Source: Chitinophagaceae bacterium (GTDB taxonomy: Bacteria; Bacteroidota; Bacteroidia; Chitinophagales; Chitinophagaceae). Taken from it: a stretch of DNA of 64,000 nucleotides. Made by a program: the position numbers and the translations under genes. Shown piece by piece: positions 34,940 through 44,029 of the stretch. Position 1 is the first letter of the stretch. The number at the start of each line of letters is the position of its first letter. The stretch lies in the NCBI GenBank assembly GCA_003168265.1, contig PMSV01000013.1, positions 47,155 through 111,154 of the forward strand, read 5' to 3'. The notes below the pieces were generated by a model. The model saw only the letters and a program-made list of their open reading frames with translations, was not told where the DNA came from and did not search any database.

Positions 34940-35530
34940 TTATTCGATCCAGGTTCCAAATTTGTACAATTGGTACCATTTGTTTAGATCCTCTTCCGAA
35001 TGAAGGTCCAGCTTGCGAAAAACTTCCCGGGAAAATTCGATAGGGGAAATGCCGCTGGCAGTGATGAATCTTCCGTCTGTAACTGCTCCTTCATCGGAGT
35101 AGCGAGGTTCCCCGGCATATTCAGGGGCCCAATGTTTGAGATATGGCAACTCATTGCTGGTGTGCCGGATATGATCGAGTAAGCCTTTTTGGCCGAGATA
35201 GGTCGTAGCTGCGCATATGGCGGCGAGGTTTTTATGTTTTTCGACTAGCTGCTGCATCAGATTGTCGACTACTCCGACAAGGCGTTTTTCTTCCCATGCG
35301 GTCCCTCCGGTCAGTATAAGCAGGAAAACATCATCCGGGTCGATCTCGTTGACGGACAGATCGGGCTGCACTTTGAGCCCTCCCATAGAAATCACGGGCT
35401 TTCCGTCCGGACTGAAGGTCTTGAGGTTTATATTTTTGGATGAGCTTAATTCCGGCATGAGAAAGGAGATTTCCCAATCGGCATAGCCATCGAATAAGAA
35501 AACATAGACTGATTTCTTAATCATTTCCAT
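34940..35530 (-). CDS. DJ-1/PfpI-family protein (glutamine amidotransferase-like)
   Basis: A class I GATase-like protein of the DJ-1/PfpI superfamily, about 196 residues. The nucleophile elbow is AAICAATTYLG with the candidate catalytic Cys, and the first strand YVFLFDGYADWE carries the acidic residue that activates it. The frame is open to ATG 35617, which would add 29 residues including a hydrophobic stretch; ATG 35530 puts the first strand at the N-terminus as in the family. Members include chaperones, deglycase-like and isonitrile hydratase-like enzymes; the role here is unknown. An inverted copy of the pepP-type repeat lies upstream (35627-35690). Confidence 0.82.
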   Translation of the reverse strand: MEMIKKSVYVFLFDGYADWEISFLMPELSSSKNINLKTFSPDGKPVISMGGLKVQPDLSVNEIDPDDVFLLILTGGTAWEEKRLVGVVDNLMQQLVEKHKNLAAICAATTYLGQKGLLDHIRHTSNELPYLKHWAPEYAGEPRYSDEGAVTDGRFITASGISPIEFSREVFRKLDLHSEEDLNKWYQLYKFGTWIE

Positions 35531-35626
35531 AATTGCAATGGGGTTGTAAAATAAAATCGGACTTATAGCAATTATAATCTCAGAATGCAAATTTCTGAAA
35601 AAAGCTTTGCTGTCCATAAGAAAATC

Positions 35627-35690
35627 CCTTTCATCTGCTTTTTTTAGTTTTATCTGTTTCCCAGATGGAACCTCGCATACTCATTCCCTA
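35627..35690 (-). repeat. intergenic repeat copy C (inverted relative to A and B)
   Basis: Read on the - strand it contains GAATGAGTA, GAGGTTCCATCTGG, AAACAGATAAAACTA and CAGATGAAA in the order seen in copy B at 22774-22836. It includes the palindrome ATCTG-GGAAA-CAGAT. The ATG equivalent to the pepP start here opens a 20-codon frame that ends in TAA, ahead of the DJ-1 gene. Confidence 0.78.
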
Positions 35691-35727
35691 AGCTATGGAA
35701 AATGCCCATGCTCGGTTTGCTTTTGGT

Positions 35728-38196
35728 TTATTCCGTCCTTAGGCTTTCAACAGGATTGGCCCTTGCTGCCTTGAATGCCTGAAAACCCACAGTGAGGAAA
35801 GCTATAACCAGCCCGGCAAATCCAGCAGCGACAAAGAGCCACCAACTCAAAGGAATGCGGTAAGCGAAGTGTTGCAGCCATTTGGTCATGGCCCACCATG
35901 CAATGGGGCTTGATATAAGTAAGGAGATGAACACAAGTTGGATATATTCCTTTGAGAGTAGTTGTACAATGACTGAAACGGAAGCTCCGAGCACTTTGCG
36001 GATACCGATTTCCTTTGTGCGCTGATATGCCGTGAGCACGGCGAGTCCGAATAGCCCAAGGCAACTGATAATGATCGCAATTCCGGTTGCCAGATTAATA
36101 AGTTTGGAAAGATGGCGCTCCTGTTCATACATCGCCTGGATGGTCACATCATAAAATTTATAGGAGAAGGAGCCGGAAGGATAAAACTGGTTCCAGTTCC
36201 TCTCAATTTCCCTGATAATATTTTGCCATCGTGATGGGTCGATACCTTCCAGTTTGATGTTGAAATTACTGAGATTGTCTTTTTCGCTTTCAAGGGACAT
36301 CGGGTCAATGGAGGTGTAAAAATTCTGAAGATGAAAATCCTTTACTACACCGACGATTGGTAGTTTTGTTTCCTGTTGAGGCCCTATGAATTTTCCGATA
36401 GCATCCTGTGGAGATTTGAAGCCAAAATCAAGCACGGCAGTTTCGTTAATGACGAGTTCATTGGAAGTATCACAGGCGCGTAGATTTCTTCCGGCCAATA
36501 ATTTAATTCCATAAACCCGGATATAATTCGTATCCACCCATTTTTTAAAAACGTTTCGACGAATGGGAGGGGTTCCATCCTGAAGATATTCGTACTCGCT
36601 AGATGAATAATTCGAAGACATAGGAGCCGAACCCAGTGAAAGGTCACTTATGCCAGGAAGCTTTTTCAGGTTATCGAAAAGTGGAAATTGCCGGTTGTCA
36701 TAGTTTTTGTCATTAATGAATTTCCAAGGAACTTCAACCAGGATCACTGCATCCTTATTAAATCCCATGTCGGTGGAAAGCGCATAATGGAGCTGGTAGC
36801 CAACTATCAGGGCGGAGGTAATAAAGACAATTGAAATTACAAACTGAAAGACGATCAGAACTTTATGGAGGCTGAAATTCCTTGCCCTGCCAGGAACAAA
36901 AACCAGGTTGCGGAAAACCTGGATAGTTCTAATGCGTGTGATCAGCCAGGCAGGATAGAAGCCTGCAAGAATGGTAATGAAACCTGATAGGAGGCTGTTG
37001 AAAATAATAAATAACCAGATATTCGTGAACGGGGTAACCCCTAGCGGAATAATGTCTTTGAGAAACCAGAATCCGATCCAGATCAGTAACTGGGCAAGAA
37101 CTGCCGCTATTAAAGTTGTGAAAAATGTTTCGGTTAGGAATTGGAGGATGAGTTGTCCCTGACTGCTCCCCAATGTTTTCCGTACGCCGATTTCCTTCGC
37201 TCTCTGCGGCATGGCAGCCACACTCATATTGATATAATTGATGCAGGCCAAAATAAGCAAAAAGAGGCCGATTCCGACCAGGCCATAAAGGACAGGCTTG
37301 CTGGCCTTTCGGGTTCCGTATTCTTCAATATAGGTGGAGAAATGAGATTCTTTAAGGGGAAGCATCTGAAACCATCTTTTGAAATTGAAATGATTGCTGC
37401 TGCTTTTTTCGAACTCATCTGTTTTTCTTCTAACGATGCTTTCTATCTGGCCTAATACATTTTCAGGCCGGGTGGTAGGGTTGAATTCGAGATATAATTT
37501 ATCACTTCCATTTGTATTGGTCCAGGAGTTCAACGAATAGGGCTTGGTGGAGAGAGAAACAAATTCCTGGGTCCTGAATTCGGTCGGAGCGGGCAGTTCA
37601 GATAGGATCCCGGTTACCGTTCTGATGATTGTGTCTCTTTGGGTGCAGTAGCGTATGCGCTTGTTCAATATCAGCTCCGGGGTTTTGCCGGGAAAAAATT
37701 TTTTAGCCAGACTTTCCGTGAGCACTACCTGGTCTGGCGCTTTTAGGGCGGTGTTTGGGTTGCCTATCAGCCAATGATAGGGTATCATGCCAAAATAAGA
37801 GGAGTCAGTGGCTGCAATGTCCAAGTAATTATCCTCGCCCTGATCAAAGACAAGCTGTTTGCTGTCTGGGTTATCAATTTCTATCGAATTGCACCATTTG
37901 CCAAGAACGGGAACAACATATCGGATCCCGCTCGCTTCAGTTCGCAGTCCCTGGTAAAGCGGTGCAGAAACTCCGCCGTTATAGGATTCTTTTTGGTCAA
38001 AAATAAAACCTGTCACCACCCGGTAGATTTTTTCTTTTCCGGGGATATTATGGTCATAACTAAATTCAAAATCTACGATCCGGTAAATGATCCATGCAGC
38101 GCTGATACTGACTGCGAGGCCGAATATATTGAGAATTGTAAAGAGGCAATGACGCCAGAGATATCTACCAGTTGATATGAAATATTTTCTAAGCAT
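35728..38196 (-). CDS. FtsX/MacB-type ABC transporter permease
   Basis: An 822-residue permease with two MacB-PCD/FtsX units: a first membrane segment at about residues 18-40, a periplasmic domain to ~285, a three-helix FtsX core at ~290-420 with the RAKEIGVRKTLGSS motif, then a second helix, periplasmic domain (~480-690) and FtsX core with RTKEIGIRKVLGAS. Such large single permeases are numerous in Bacteroidota and usually act with a MacB/LolD ATPase in efflux or envelope stress. No ATPase gene is adjacent; the ATPases at 15683 and 16936 are only family-level candidates. Its start is 115 bp from the lipoprotein gene on the same strand. Confidence 0.9.
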   Translation of the reverse strand: MLRKYFISTGRYLWRHCLFTILNIFGLAVSISAAWIIYRIVDFEFSYDHNIPGKEKIYRVVTGFIFDQKESYNGGVSAPLYQGLRTEASGIRYVVPVLGKWCNSIEIDNPDSKQLVFDQGEDNYLDIAATDSSYFGMIPYHWLIGNPNTALKAPDQVVLTESLAKKFFPGKTPELILNKRIRYCTQRDTIIRTVTGILSELPAPTEFRTQEFVSLSTKPYSLNSWTNTNGSDKLYLEFNPTTRPENVLGQIESIVRRKTDEFEKSSSNHFNFKRWFQMLPLKESHFSTYIEEYGTRKASKPVLYGLVGIGLFLLILACINYINMSVAAMPQRAKEIGVRKTLGSSQGQLILQFLTETFFTTLIAAVLAQLLIWIGFWFLKDIIPLGVTPFTNIWLFIIFNSLLSGFITILAGFYPAWLITRIRTIQVFRNLVFVPGRARNFSLHKVLIVFQFVISIVFITSALIVGYQLHYALSTDMGFNKDAVILVEVPWKFINDKNYDNRQFPLFDNLKKLPGISDLSLGSAPMSSNYSSSEYEYLQDGTPPIRRNVFKKWVDTNYIRVYGIKLLAGRNLRACDTSNELVINETAVLDFGFKSPQDAIGKFIGPQQETKLPIVGVVKDFHLQNFYTSIDPMSLESEKDNLSNFNIKLEGIDPSRWQNIIREIERNWNQFYPSGSFSYKFYDVTIQAMYEQERHLSKLINLATGIAIIISCLGLFGLAVLTAYQRTKEIGIRKVLGASVSVIVQLLSKEYIQLVFISLLISSPIAWWAMTKWLQHFAYRIPLSWWLFVAAGFAGLVIAFLTVGFQAFKAARANPVESLRTE

Positions 38197-38311
38197 GGGG
38201 TTTTAGTTTGCTTGCGCTTAAATATTTGAACCAGGATGAGTGTCTTCAGCAACAATGGGTATGCAAATGGCTAAAACTTTGCCGGACAGCGACCAGCCAA
38301 TGTACTCCGTT

Positions 38312-38857
38312 TCATTCAAACCTGACATTAAATGTACCATTTGTCAAGGAAATCGGTGTGGCAGCATCATTGCCAAAAGGAAACAGATCCCCACTGAAAG
38401 TTCCGGTGATTGCAGTTTCCGAAAAAGAAATGATGGTAACCGTCAGATGCTTTATTATCGTTACGCTATCGTAGAGGGCGTTTTCATAAACTGTGCTTCC
38501 ACCTTCATAAATGCTATCATTACCAGGGGCATTAATTGCGAATAGCCCGGTCAAATTAATGGTTGACGAAGTATCGGTGTAAGTTCCGGTTGTAATCGAA
38601 TCGCCGCTAAAACTATTGTCGAGGGTAAATTGCAATGTCTGGGAACTAGTGCTGGAATTTGAGTTATTTCCTGAAATGACAATCTCCGTGACGCCTCCGG
38701 AAGTTCCCTTTAACGCCTTAGCCATGAGGTTAAAATTCTTATTTACTCCGTTGATTGTTGCTGTGATTGTTGAACCGGGAGTGCTGCTGCTTTTTTTACA
38801 AGAAATAATCCAAACTGTAAGTAAGGTGATAATCGTAAAGCTGAGCATTCTGTTCAT
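38312..38857 (-). CDS. secreted lipoprotein, Ser/Thr-rich beta protein, unknown function
   Basis: A 181-residue lipoprotein: the signal peptide ends in the lipobox-like VWIISCKK, with Cys20 as the lipidation site. The mature protein is rich in Ser, Thr, Gly and Asn (GNNSNSSTSSQTLQF) and alternates polar and hydrophobic residues, as in beta-sandwich proteins such as DUF6252-like lipoproteins. I do not recognise a named family securely. It precedes the ABC permease on the same strand. Confidence 0.7.
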   Translation of the reverse strand: MNRMLSFTIITLLTVWIISCKKSSSTPGSTITATINGVNKNFNLMAKALKGTSGGVTEIVISGNNSNSSTSSQTLQFTLDNSFSGDSITTGTYTDTSSTINLTGLFAINAPGNDSIYEGGSTVYENALYDSVTIIKHLTVTIISFSETAITGTFSGDLFPFGNDAATPISLTNGTFNVRFE

Positions 38858-38893
38858 AACATAGTTTTTTGGGCCGGACTTTTGTCATAGTCT

Positions 38894-39874
38894 TCAATCG
38901 ATTTTTATTTCGCCAACCAGCCGCTCCCAATTGCCATGAGCAAATTTTTCCTTATCGTTTTCACTGAGCGGAACCTGTTCTATGAATTTCCGGGCTGTGG
39001 AGCCTGGCCGGTATTGGTAAGGGTAATCGGTTGAGAAAATGATCCTGTCTGTCCCCACTATTTCAATCGACTGTTGCATGTAGGAAGCGTTGAACATTCC
39101 GCTGGCTGTAATGTACAGGTTTTGGCGCATATAATCGAGCAGGGTCCTTTTCAGCGTGCTCATCCGGTCCAGGGCTTTTAGTCTTTCAGTATAGAAGAGG
39201 ATGACTTCGCCCCAATGTCCAAGAATGATTTGCAGATTAGGGAATTGATCAAATACTCCGGAAAGCAAGAGGCGAAGGAATTGGATTCCTGCTTCATAAT
39301 GCCAACCAAGACCGAAAGTGGAAAAGGCCAGGTTGACCATTGGATCAAAGCCTGAATAATAGATATCACGGATTGCTTTCTGTGGGATCTGGGGATGGAT
39401 GAAGAGCGGGGCACGAAGTGCATCTGCGGCTTCAAACAAGGGCCAAAAATCGCGATGATCCAGGTTTTTTTCACCAGTTCGACCGCAAACCATTGCTCCC
39501 TTCATGCCGAGTTTTTTGACAGCTCTTTCCAATTCAACAGGAGCTTCAGTAGGCTGGGACATCGGCAGAGCGGCGAATCCTTCAAATCGGCCTGGTTTTT
39601 CATTCACTGTCTGTGCTAAAAGATCATTGGCCTTTCTTGCAAGGGGGACAGCTTCCGGTCCAAGATTGTGCAGACTTGGCGAAGTAAGAGATAGAACCTG
39701 TATGTTTACCCCTGTCTCGTCCATTCGCTGAATACGGCCTTCGTCGAGCCCATCGAGCATTTTTTCGATCTCACCCAGATGAAGTTCCTCTTCCGGATTA
39801 TTGCCAGCAGCTTTTTTCCAGGCCTCTCTGATTTCACCGGTGAGAAAATGTTCTTCTATTGCGATGAGTTTCAT
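38894..39874 (-). CDS. amidohydrolase-family protein (ACMSD/gamma-resorcylate decarboxylase-like)
   Basis: A 326-residue member of the amidohydrolase-2 (PF04909-type) group of metal-dependent TIM-barrel hydrolases and decarboxylases. Metal-site motifs are IEEHF at residues 5-9 (ExH form), FIHPQIP near 160, ILGHWGE near 220 and STDYPY near 285. Relatives act on aromatic acids such as gamma-resorcylate or aminocarboxymuconate semialdehyde; the substrate here is unknown. It is 36 bp upstream of the lipoprotein gene on the same strand. Confidence 0.88.
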   Translation of the reverse strand: MKLIAIEEHFLTGEIREAWKKAAGNNPEEELHLGEIEKMLDGLDEGRIQRMDETGVNIQVLSLTSPSLHNLGPEAVPLARKANDLLAQTVNEKPGRFEGFAALPMSQPTEAPVELERAVKKLGMKGAMVCGRTGEKNLDHRDFWPLFEAADALRAPLFIHPQIPQKAIRDIYYSGFDPMVNLAFSTFGLGWHYEAGIQFLRLLLSGVFDQFPNLQIILGHWGEVILFYTERLKALDRMSTLKRTLLDYMRQNLYITASGMFNASYMQQSIEIVGTDRIIFSTDYPYQYRPGSTARKFIEQVPLSENDKEKFAHGNWERLVGEIKID

Positions 39875-40019
39875 GATGAGTCGAATAAATAAGCAATTTA
39901 AAGGATTATTTTTTGAAGGAGGACCTTTCGAAGCGACTCAAAATATTTTAGATTGGATAGTTTTTCATCGAAATTGGATAGGTACTAAAATTCCATGATT
40001 CCGATATTTGTCCAGGGTA

Positions 40020-40604
40020 CTAAGATGCTATCAAAGTCTTTTCCTTAGGAGGGCCATAAAACAAAAATTGGATCCTGGAACCGGAGAGATAACTGCCTGA
40101 GGGTAGATCAGAATCAGGGACCTTACCTGCTGGAATAAGTTGAAGATAGAGTTTATGGTTTTCATGATCAAGCACGATTTCATCGTCGAAGACTGTTTTG
40201 AATTTCCAATCAAAATCTTTGAAGCGGATATAATTTTCGGCAACTGCTTTTCTACGGCTGATTTGAGGATGGAATTGAAAACAGCGCGGTTTGATCTCTA
40301 CCAGGAATGCCTCTTGGGTTAGTTTATGCCGGATTAGGAAATCAGGAGTGTAGCGAAGAGTATTACGGATAATCCTTCGTACAGGCAAGAGATTTTTAGG
40401 ATCATAATAGATCGATACAGGGTTTCTAAGAAATTCATAATCCAGACTGACCAAACAGGCATATTTCAATTCCAGCAGGGAATCATAGGAAATACCCCAT
40501 CTGCTGATTCGGGTTGAAGCCCGATATTCCATAGATTTTTTTTGTGGCGAATTTGATTTAGGGGCATCAGGCTTTCTCATGGTAGTTTGCTTATTGATTG
40601 ACAA
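40020..40604 (-). CDS. orphan TnsA-like endonuclease N-terminal domain protein
   Basis: A 194-residue protein with the PD-(D/E)xK nuclease pattern of the TnsA N-terminal domain: Glu45 in LLELKYA, PD at 87-88 in YTPDFLI, and VEIKP with Glu103 and Lys105. In Tn7, TnsA cuts the 5' ends of the transposon. No TnsB, TnsC or transposon end was found, so this is an isolated nuclease of unknown role. The N-terminal 25 residues are basic and low in complexity; initiation may be at the ATG at 40580 instead. It is transcribed away from the zinc-finger gene at 40689. Confidence 0.75.
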   Translation of the reverse strand: MSINKQTTMRKPDAPKSNSPQKKSMEYRASTRISRWGISYDSLLELKYACLVSLDYEFLRNPVSIYYDPKNLLPVRRIIRNTLRYTPDFLIRHKLTQEAFLVEIKPRCFQFHPQISRRKAVAENYIRFKDFDWKFKTVFDDEIVLDHENHKLYLQLIPAGKVPDSDLPSGSYLSGSRIQFLFYGPPKEKTLIAS

Positions 40605-40636
40605 AAGTCGGCATATGGAAAGATCAAAAGGAATGA

Positions 40637-40679
40637 TAAACGCTTAATTTTTAAATAAACGTTTGTAAACGAATAAACA
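40637..40679. promoter_or_regulatory. four TAAACG-type repeats in the TnsA-like/zinc-finger intergenic region
   Basis: TAAACG occurs at 40637, 40656 and 40666 and TAAACA at 40674 within 43 bp. The middle copies form the inverted repeat CGTTT-GT-AAACG (40660-40671). The region is the 84-bp divergent spacer between the two genes, so it is a plausible operator for both. Confidence 0.5.
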
Positions 40680-40688
40680 CTTGACGTT

Positions 40689-41075
40689 ATGGATGGAAAG
40701 GAAACCAGAAAATGCAGGCATTGCGGCACTGAAATTAGTCTTAACAAGGGAAGGCGAGATAGGCTATTCTGCGACGAGATTTGTAAAAACCGCTATCACA
40801 ATGATATTTATTTTGAAAAAAATTCCGAGTTCCGCCGCATCAACCGGATACTGAAAAAGAACCGGGATATTCTGAAATTTATCATGGGCTCCGGGAATTA
40901 TTTCCGGATTTCGCATGAAAGATTAAAGGAAGCCGGATTCGATTTTGATTACTATACACACAGCAGAAATTATGAAGATTCGGACTGTTTTTTTTGCTAT
41001 GAATATGGATATTTGAAAGAGTTGAATCCGTACACAAAAAATGAGAGTTATGGAATTGTAAAATGCAAGCTTTAA
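40689..41075 (+). CDS. small zinc-finger protein, unknown function
   Basis: A 128-residue basic protein. The N-terminal half has CRHCG then LFCDEICKNRYHND, a CxxC-x17-CxxxC zinc-finger pattern with a following His; a second Cys pair CFFC is near residue 100. Between them is a charged helix RRINRILKKNRDILKF. Proteins with this layout occur in Bacteroidota, but I cannot name the role. It is divergent from the TnsA-like nuclease, 84 bp away, with shared operator-like repeats, which suggests a link but does not prove one. Confidence 0.72.
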   Translation: MDGKETRKCRHCGTEISLNKGRRDRLFCDEICKNRYHNDIYFEKNSEFRRINRILKKNRDILKFIMGSGNYFRISHERLKEAGFDFDYYTHSRNYEDSDCFFCYEYGYLKELNPYTKNESYGIVKCKL

Positions 41076-41263
41076 TTCACTGAAATTGATTTGCGATTTC
41101 CCCTAAGAATAGGTTAGATCTCATTCATTTTCAATTAGATAACAATATCTTCGAACCAGCTCGAGGTCATGCTCTGAATTACCAGCGAATTCTAAATTTA
41201 AGATCCATCCTATCCGGAATATATTTAACTTGTTAATTTTAGTCATCTTTCAAATCGAATTTC

Positions 41264-41791
41264 ATGAAATATATTCTTATACTAATGGTTACCGCATTTT
41301 ATTTCTCCTGCAATCAGCAAACAGGGAAAGAAAATATGGTTTCCTCCATTGATACATTGAAAGAACGGGCATTGATCTCTTCGATGCTTGACTCCTTTAA
41401 TCTGGCCGCGGCCAATGCAGATTATGAAGGATATTTTAATTTTTTCACCGATAACGCCATATTTATTGGGACGGACCCCATGGAACATTGGGATAAAAAT
41501 AGTTTCATAACCTGGGCCAAGCCTTATTTCGATAAGAAGAAGGCATGGAATTTCAGGGCGATTCAGAGGCAGGTTTATTTCGGAGAGCATCCGGATTTTG
41601 CCTGGTTCGATGAATTATTGAAGACCCAGATGAAGATTTGCAGGGGTTCCGGGGTATTGAAGAAGGAGAACGGCGCCTGGAAAGTTCAGCAATATGTTTT
41701 ATCGATGGCGATCCCAAATGAAAAAATTGGCGATGTTGTAAAGATTGATGGGGCGCAGGAGGATTCTTTGATCAATAAGCTGGATAAATAA
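41264..41791 (+). CDS. NTF2-like (SnoaL) lipoprotein
   Basis: A 175-residue protein with a lipoprotein signal (FYFSCNQQ, Cys16). The mature domain is NTF2/SnoaL-like: helix MLDSFNLAAANADYEGYFNF followed by strands FTDNAIFIGTDP and the C-terminal LKKENGAWKVQQYVLS. Such domains are catalytic or binding cups; nothing indicates the ligand. A second NTF2-like lipoprotein is at 47271-47804. Confidence 0.82.
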   Translation: MKYILILMVTAFYFSCNQQTGKENMVSSIDTLKERALISSMLDSFNLAAANADYEGYFNFFTDNAIFIGTDPMEHWDKNSFITWAKPYFDKKKAWNFRAIQRQVYFGEHPDFAWFDELLKTQMKICRGSGVLKKENGAWKVQQYVLSMAIPNEKIGDVVKIDGAQEDSLINKLDK

Positions 41792-41883
41792 TTTGGCGGA
41801 AATTGATTTACATCCCGATTTTCTTTTGGGTATGAAATTTTTTTCTCCTAATTTAATTCGAAATTTTTTAAAAAAATAAACCA

Positions 41884-42324
41884 ATGGCATTCGTTTCAAT
41901 TTACTTAAACTTCATGGGCAATGCGGAAGAAGCATTTATCCACTACAAAAAGGTTTTCGGGACGGAATTTTCGACTCCTCTGATGCGGTTGAAGGATGCT
42001 CCGCCCGGAGAAGGGATGCCTCCGATTTCGGAAGCTGAAAAGAACAAAGTCATGCATGCAGCTTTGCCGATTCTCGGGGGCACATTGTTAATGGCAACAG
42101 ATATGCTGGAAAGCCTGGGACATAAATTGGTAGAAGGCAACAATTTTACCATTAGTCTTAATGCCGATACCAGGGAAGAAGCCGATAGGTTGTATAAGGG
42201 ACTATCCGAAGGCGCTAAAGACCCAGTGGCTCCCCATGATGAATTCTGGGGGTATTGGGGCACCTGCAAGGACCGTTTTGGTATCCGCTGGATGTTCAAT
42301 GTGATGAATCAGCCCCAGCCCTAG
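41884..42324 (+). CDS. VOC-superfamily PhnB-like protein
   Basis: A 146-residue two-module beta-alpha-beta-beta-beta protein of the VOC superfamily, PhnB/3-demethylubiquinone methyltransferase-like group. Motifs are VSIYLNFMGNAEEAFIHYKK at the N-terminus, VMHAALPI, and the C-terminal FWGYWGTCKDRFGIRWMFN. Role unknown; relatives include metalloenzymes and resistance proteins. A paralogue with the same ends is at 59786-60217. Confidence 0.85.
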   Translation: MAFVSIYLNFMGNAEEAFIHYKKVFGTEFSTPLMRLKDAPPGEGMPPISEAEKNKVMHAALPILGGTLLMATDMLESLGHKLVEGNNFTISLNADTREEADRLYKGLSEGAKDPVAPHDEFWGYWGTCKDRFGIRWMFNVMNQPQP

Positions 42325-42475
42325 GGTCCAATAAAAATCCACATTATTTTGCCGACCTATTCTGAGAACTTAGCGATCAGGTTATTAGCCTTTATTGGAA
42401 ATCCTTTGAGTTCAGATTTTGAAAGAGACCAACGCAAACGCAATTGGAGTTACAAAGTCGAATTCCTTCGGCCTG

Positions 42476-44011
42476 ATGAAGTTTGCCTTTTTTTTGGCTC
42501 TGCTGAAGTTCATATTACCCTATTTGATTCAAAATGCCATTTACGAACCGCATCGCGATGAATTCCTTTTTCTTGCAGAAGGCCAACACCTGTCCTGGGG
42601 CTATCTTGAAGCTCCTCCCATAATGTCAATGTTAGCTTATTTCACGAATATTATGGGAGGCAGTTTATTCTGGATTAAACTGTGGCCTTCTTTATTCGGA
42701 TCTCTGACCTATCTTATGGTGGCGCGTTTGATACTTTCATTTGGCGGAGAAATGTTTGCACTGTTACTCGGTTTTCTTCCTTTCGTCTTTGGTTACTTCA
42801 TGCACGTGCATTTTATGTTTCAACCGAATTTCCTGGAGGTGTTTTTCTGGACGATGATGGCTTATGGCCTGACCCTATATATTCAATCCGGAAAGCCTAT
42901 TGGGTTATATGTTATGGGAATCGCTTTTGGATTGGGTATGATGAGCAAATATTCCGTAGCTTTTTTTGCCCTTAGCTTGCTGATAGGGCTGGCACTGAGC
43001 AAAGAGAGAAAGATATTCCTGAATAAACATTTATATTTTTCGATACTGATTGGGGTCGCAATTTTCTTGCCAAACATCATCTGGCAATGGCAGCATGGTT
43101 TTCCCGTAATTTACCATATGAAGGAATTACAAAGACAGCAATTGGAGAAAGTGAGCCGGTCAGGTTTTTTGATTGATCAGTTGTTGTTTAATTTTCCATG
43201 CGTTTATTTATGGATTACCGGATGGTACTGGGTAAGTTTTACAAAACCTGGCAAACCATATCGTTTCATTGGGTGGGCTATCGCACTTGCTATCAGTTTG
43301 CTTGTTGCAGGAAGAGGGAAAAGCTATTATGGTATGGGAGCTTATCCAATCTTGTTTGCCTTTGGTTCTGTTTACCTGGAAAAATGGACGGCTGGCCGAC
43401 TGAAATATTTGCGATATGTGCTTGTTAGCTTTTCTGTAATTTTTGGCCTTTTTTTAGATAGTATTTCACTTCCATTTCTTCCTCCTCGGCAACTTGCTAA
43501 TTATTATGCTGGCAATCCTTTAATACGCAAGATGGGTTTTCTCAGGTGGGAAGATCAGAAGGACCATCTATTGCCACAAGATTTTGCGGATATGCTTGCC
43601 TGGAAGGAAATGACCGATAAAATTGCCAAAGTGTATCGTTCACTAGATAGTAATGAGAAGGCCCGTTCAATCATCGATTGCGATAATTATGGGATTGAGG
43701 GTGCTGTTAATTATTATGGCGCCGGGTATGATCTGGCTCCTCTCATGGGGCATGGGGCAAATTTCCTGCTCTGGGTGCCACAAGATTTTTATAAGGAGAA
43801 TGTTCTGATTCTTGCCACTGATGACCGGAATGAAATCCATGCAGATTTCATAAAGCAGTTCCGTTCAGCAATGGTCATAGATAGTATTACGAATATCTAC
43901 GCAAGAGAATTTGGAAGTTATATTATTCTGTTGAAGTACCCAAGCGATGAATTTCGCTTGTTTTGGAGATCTTACTATGAAACATTAAAAATTAAGACCA
44001 ACACATTTTGA
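42476..44011 (+). CDS. GT39/ArnT-like membrane glycosyltransferase
   Basis: A polytopic GT-C enzyme of the PMT-2 group, about 511 residues, with 11 or more hydrophobic segments. The first periplasmic loop holds the conserved acidic motif HRDEFLFLAEGQHLSWG, where Asp-Glu is the metal/catalytic pair of the family, followed by APPIMSMLA. Such enzymes transfer sugars from polyprenyl phosphates to lipids or proteins at the outer face of the inner membrane. Initiation could be at TTG 42419, adding 19 polar residues; ATG 42476 places the start at the first membrane helix and is preferred. It converges on the response regulator gene. Confidence 0.86.
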   Translation: MKFAFFLALLKFILPYLIQNAIYEPHRDEFLFLAEGQHLSWGYLEAPPIMSMLAYFTNIMGGSLFWIKLWPSLFGSLTYLMVARLILSFGGEMFALLLGFLPFVFGYFMHVHFMFQPNFLEVFFWTMMAYGLTLYIQSGKPIGLYVMGIAFGLGMMSKYSVAFFALSLLIGLALSKERKIFLNKHLYFSILIGVAIFLPNIIWQWQHGFPVIYHMKELQRQQLEKVSRSGFLIDQLLFNFPCVYLWITGWYWVSFTKPGKPYRFIGWAIALAISLLVAGRGKSYYGMGAYPILFAFGSVYLEKWTAGRLKYLRYVLVSFSVIFGLFLDSISLPFLPPRQLANYYAGNPLIRKMGFLRWEDQKDHLLPQDFADMLAWKEMTDKIAKVYRSLDSNEKARSIIDCDNYGIEGAVNYYGAGYDLAPLMGHGANFLLWVPQDFYKENVLILATDDRNEIHADFIKQFRSAMVIDSITNIYAREFGSYIILLKYPSDEFRLFWRSYYETLKIKTNTF

Positions 44012-44029
44012 GGGACTGGTTTGCTTAAA

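Noticed and set aside
40020..40604. Tn7-like transposon
   Set aside because: Only a TnsA-like gene is present; no TnsB/C, TniQ, terminal repeats or target duplications were seen.
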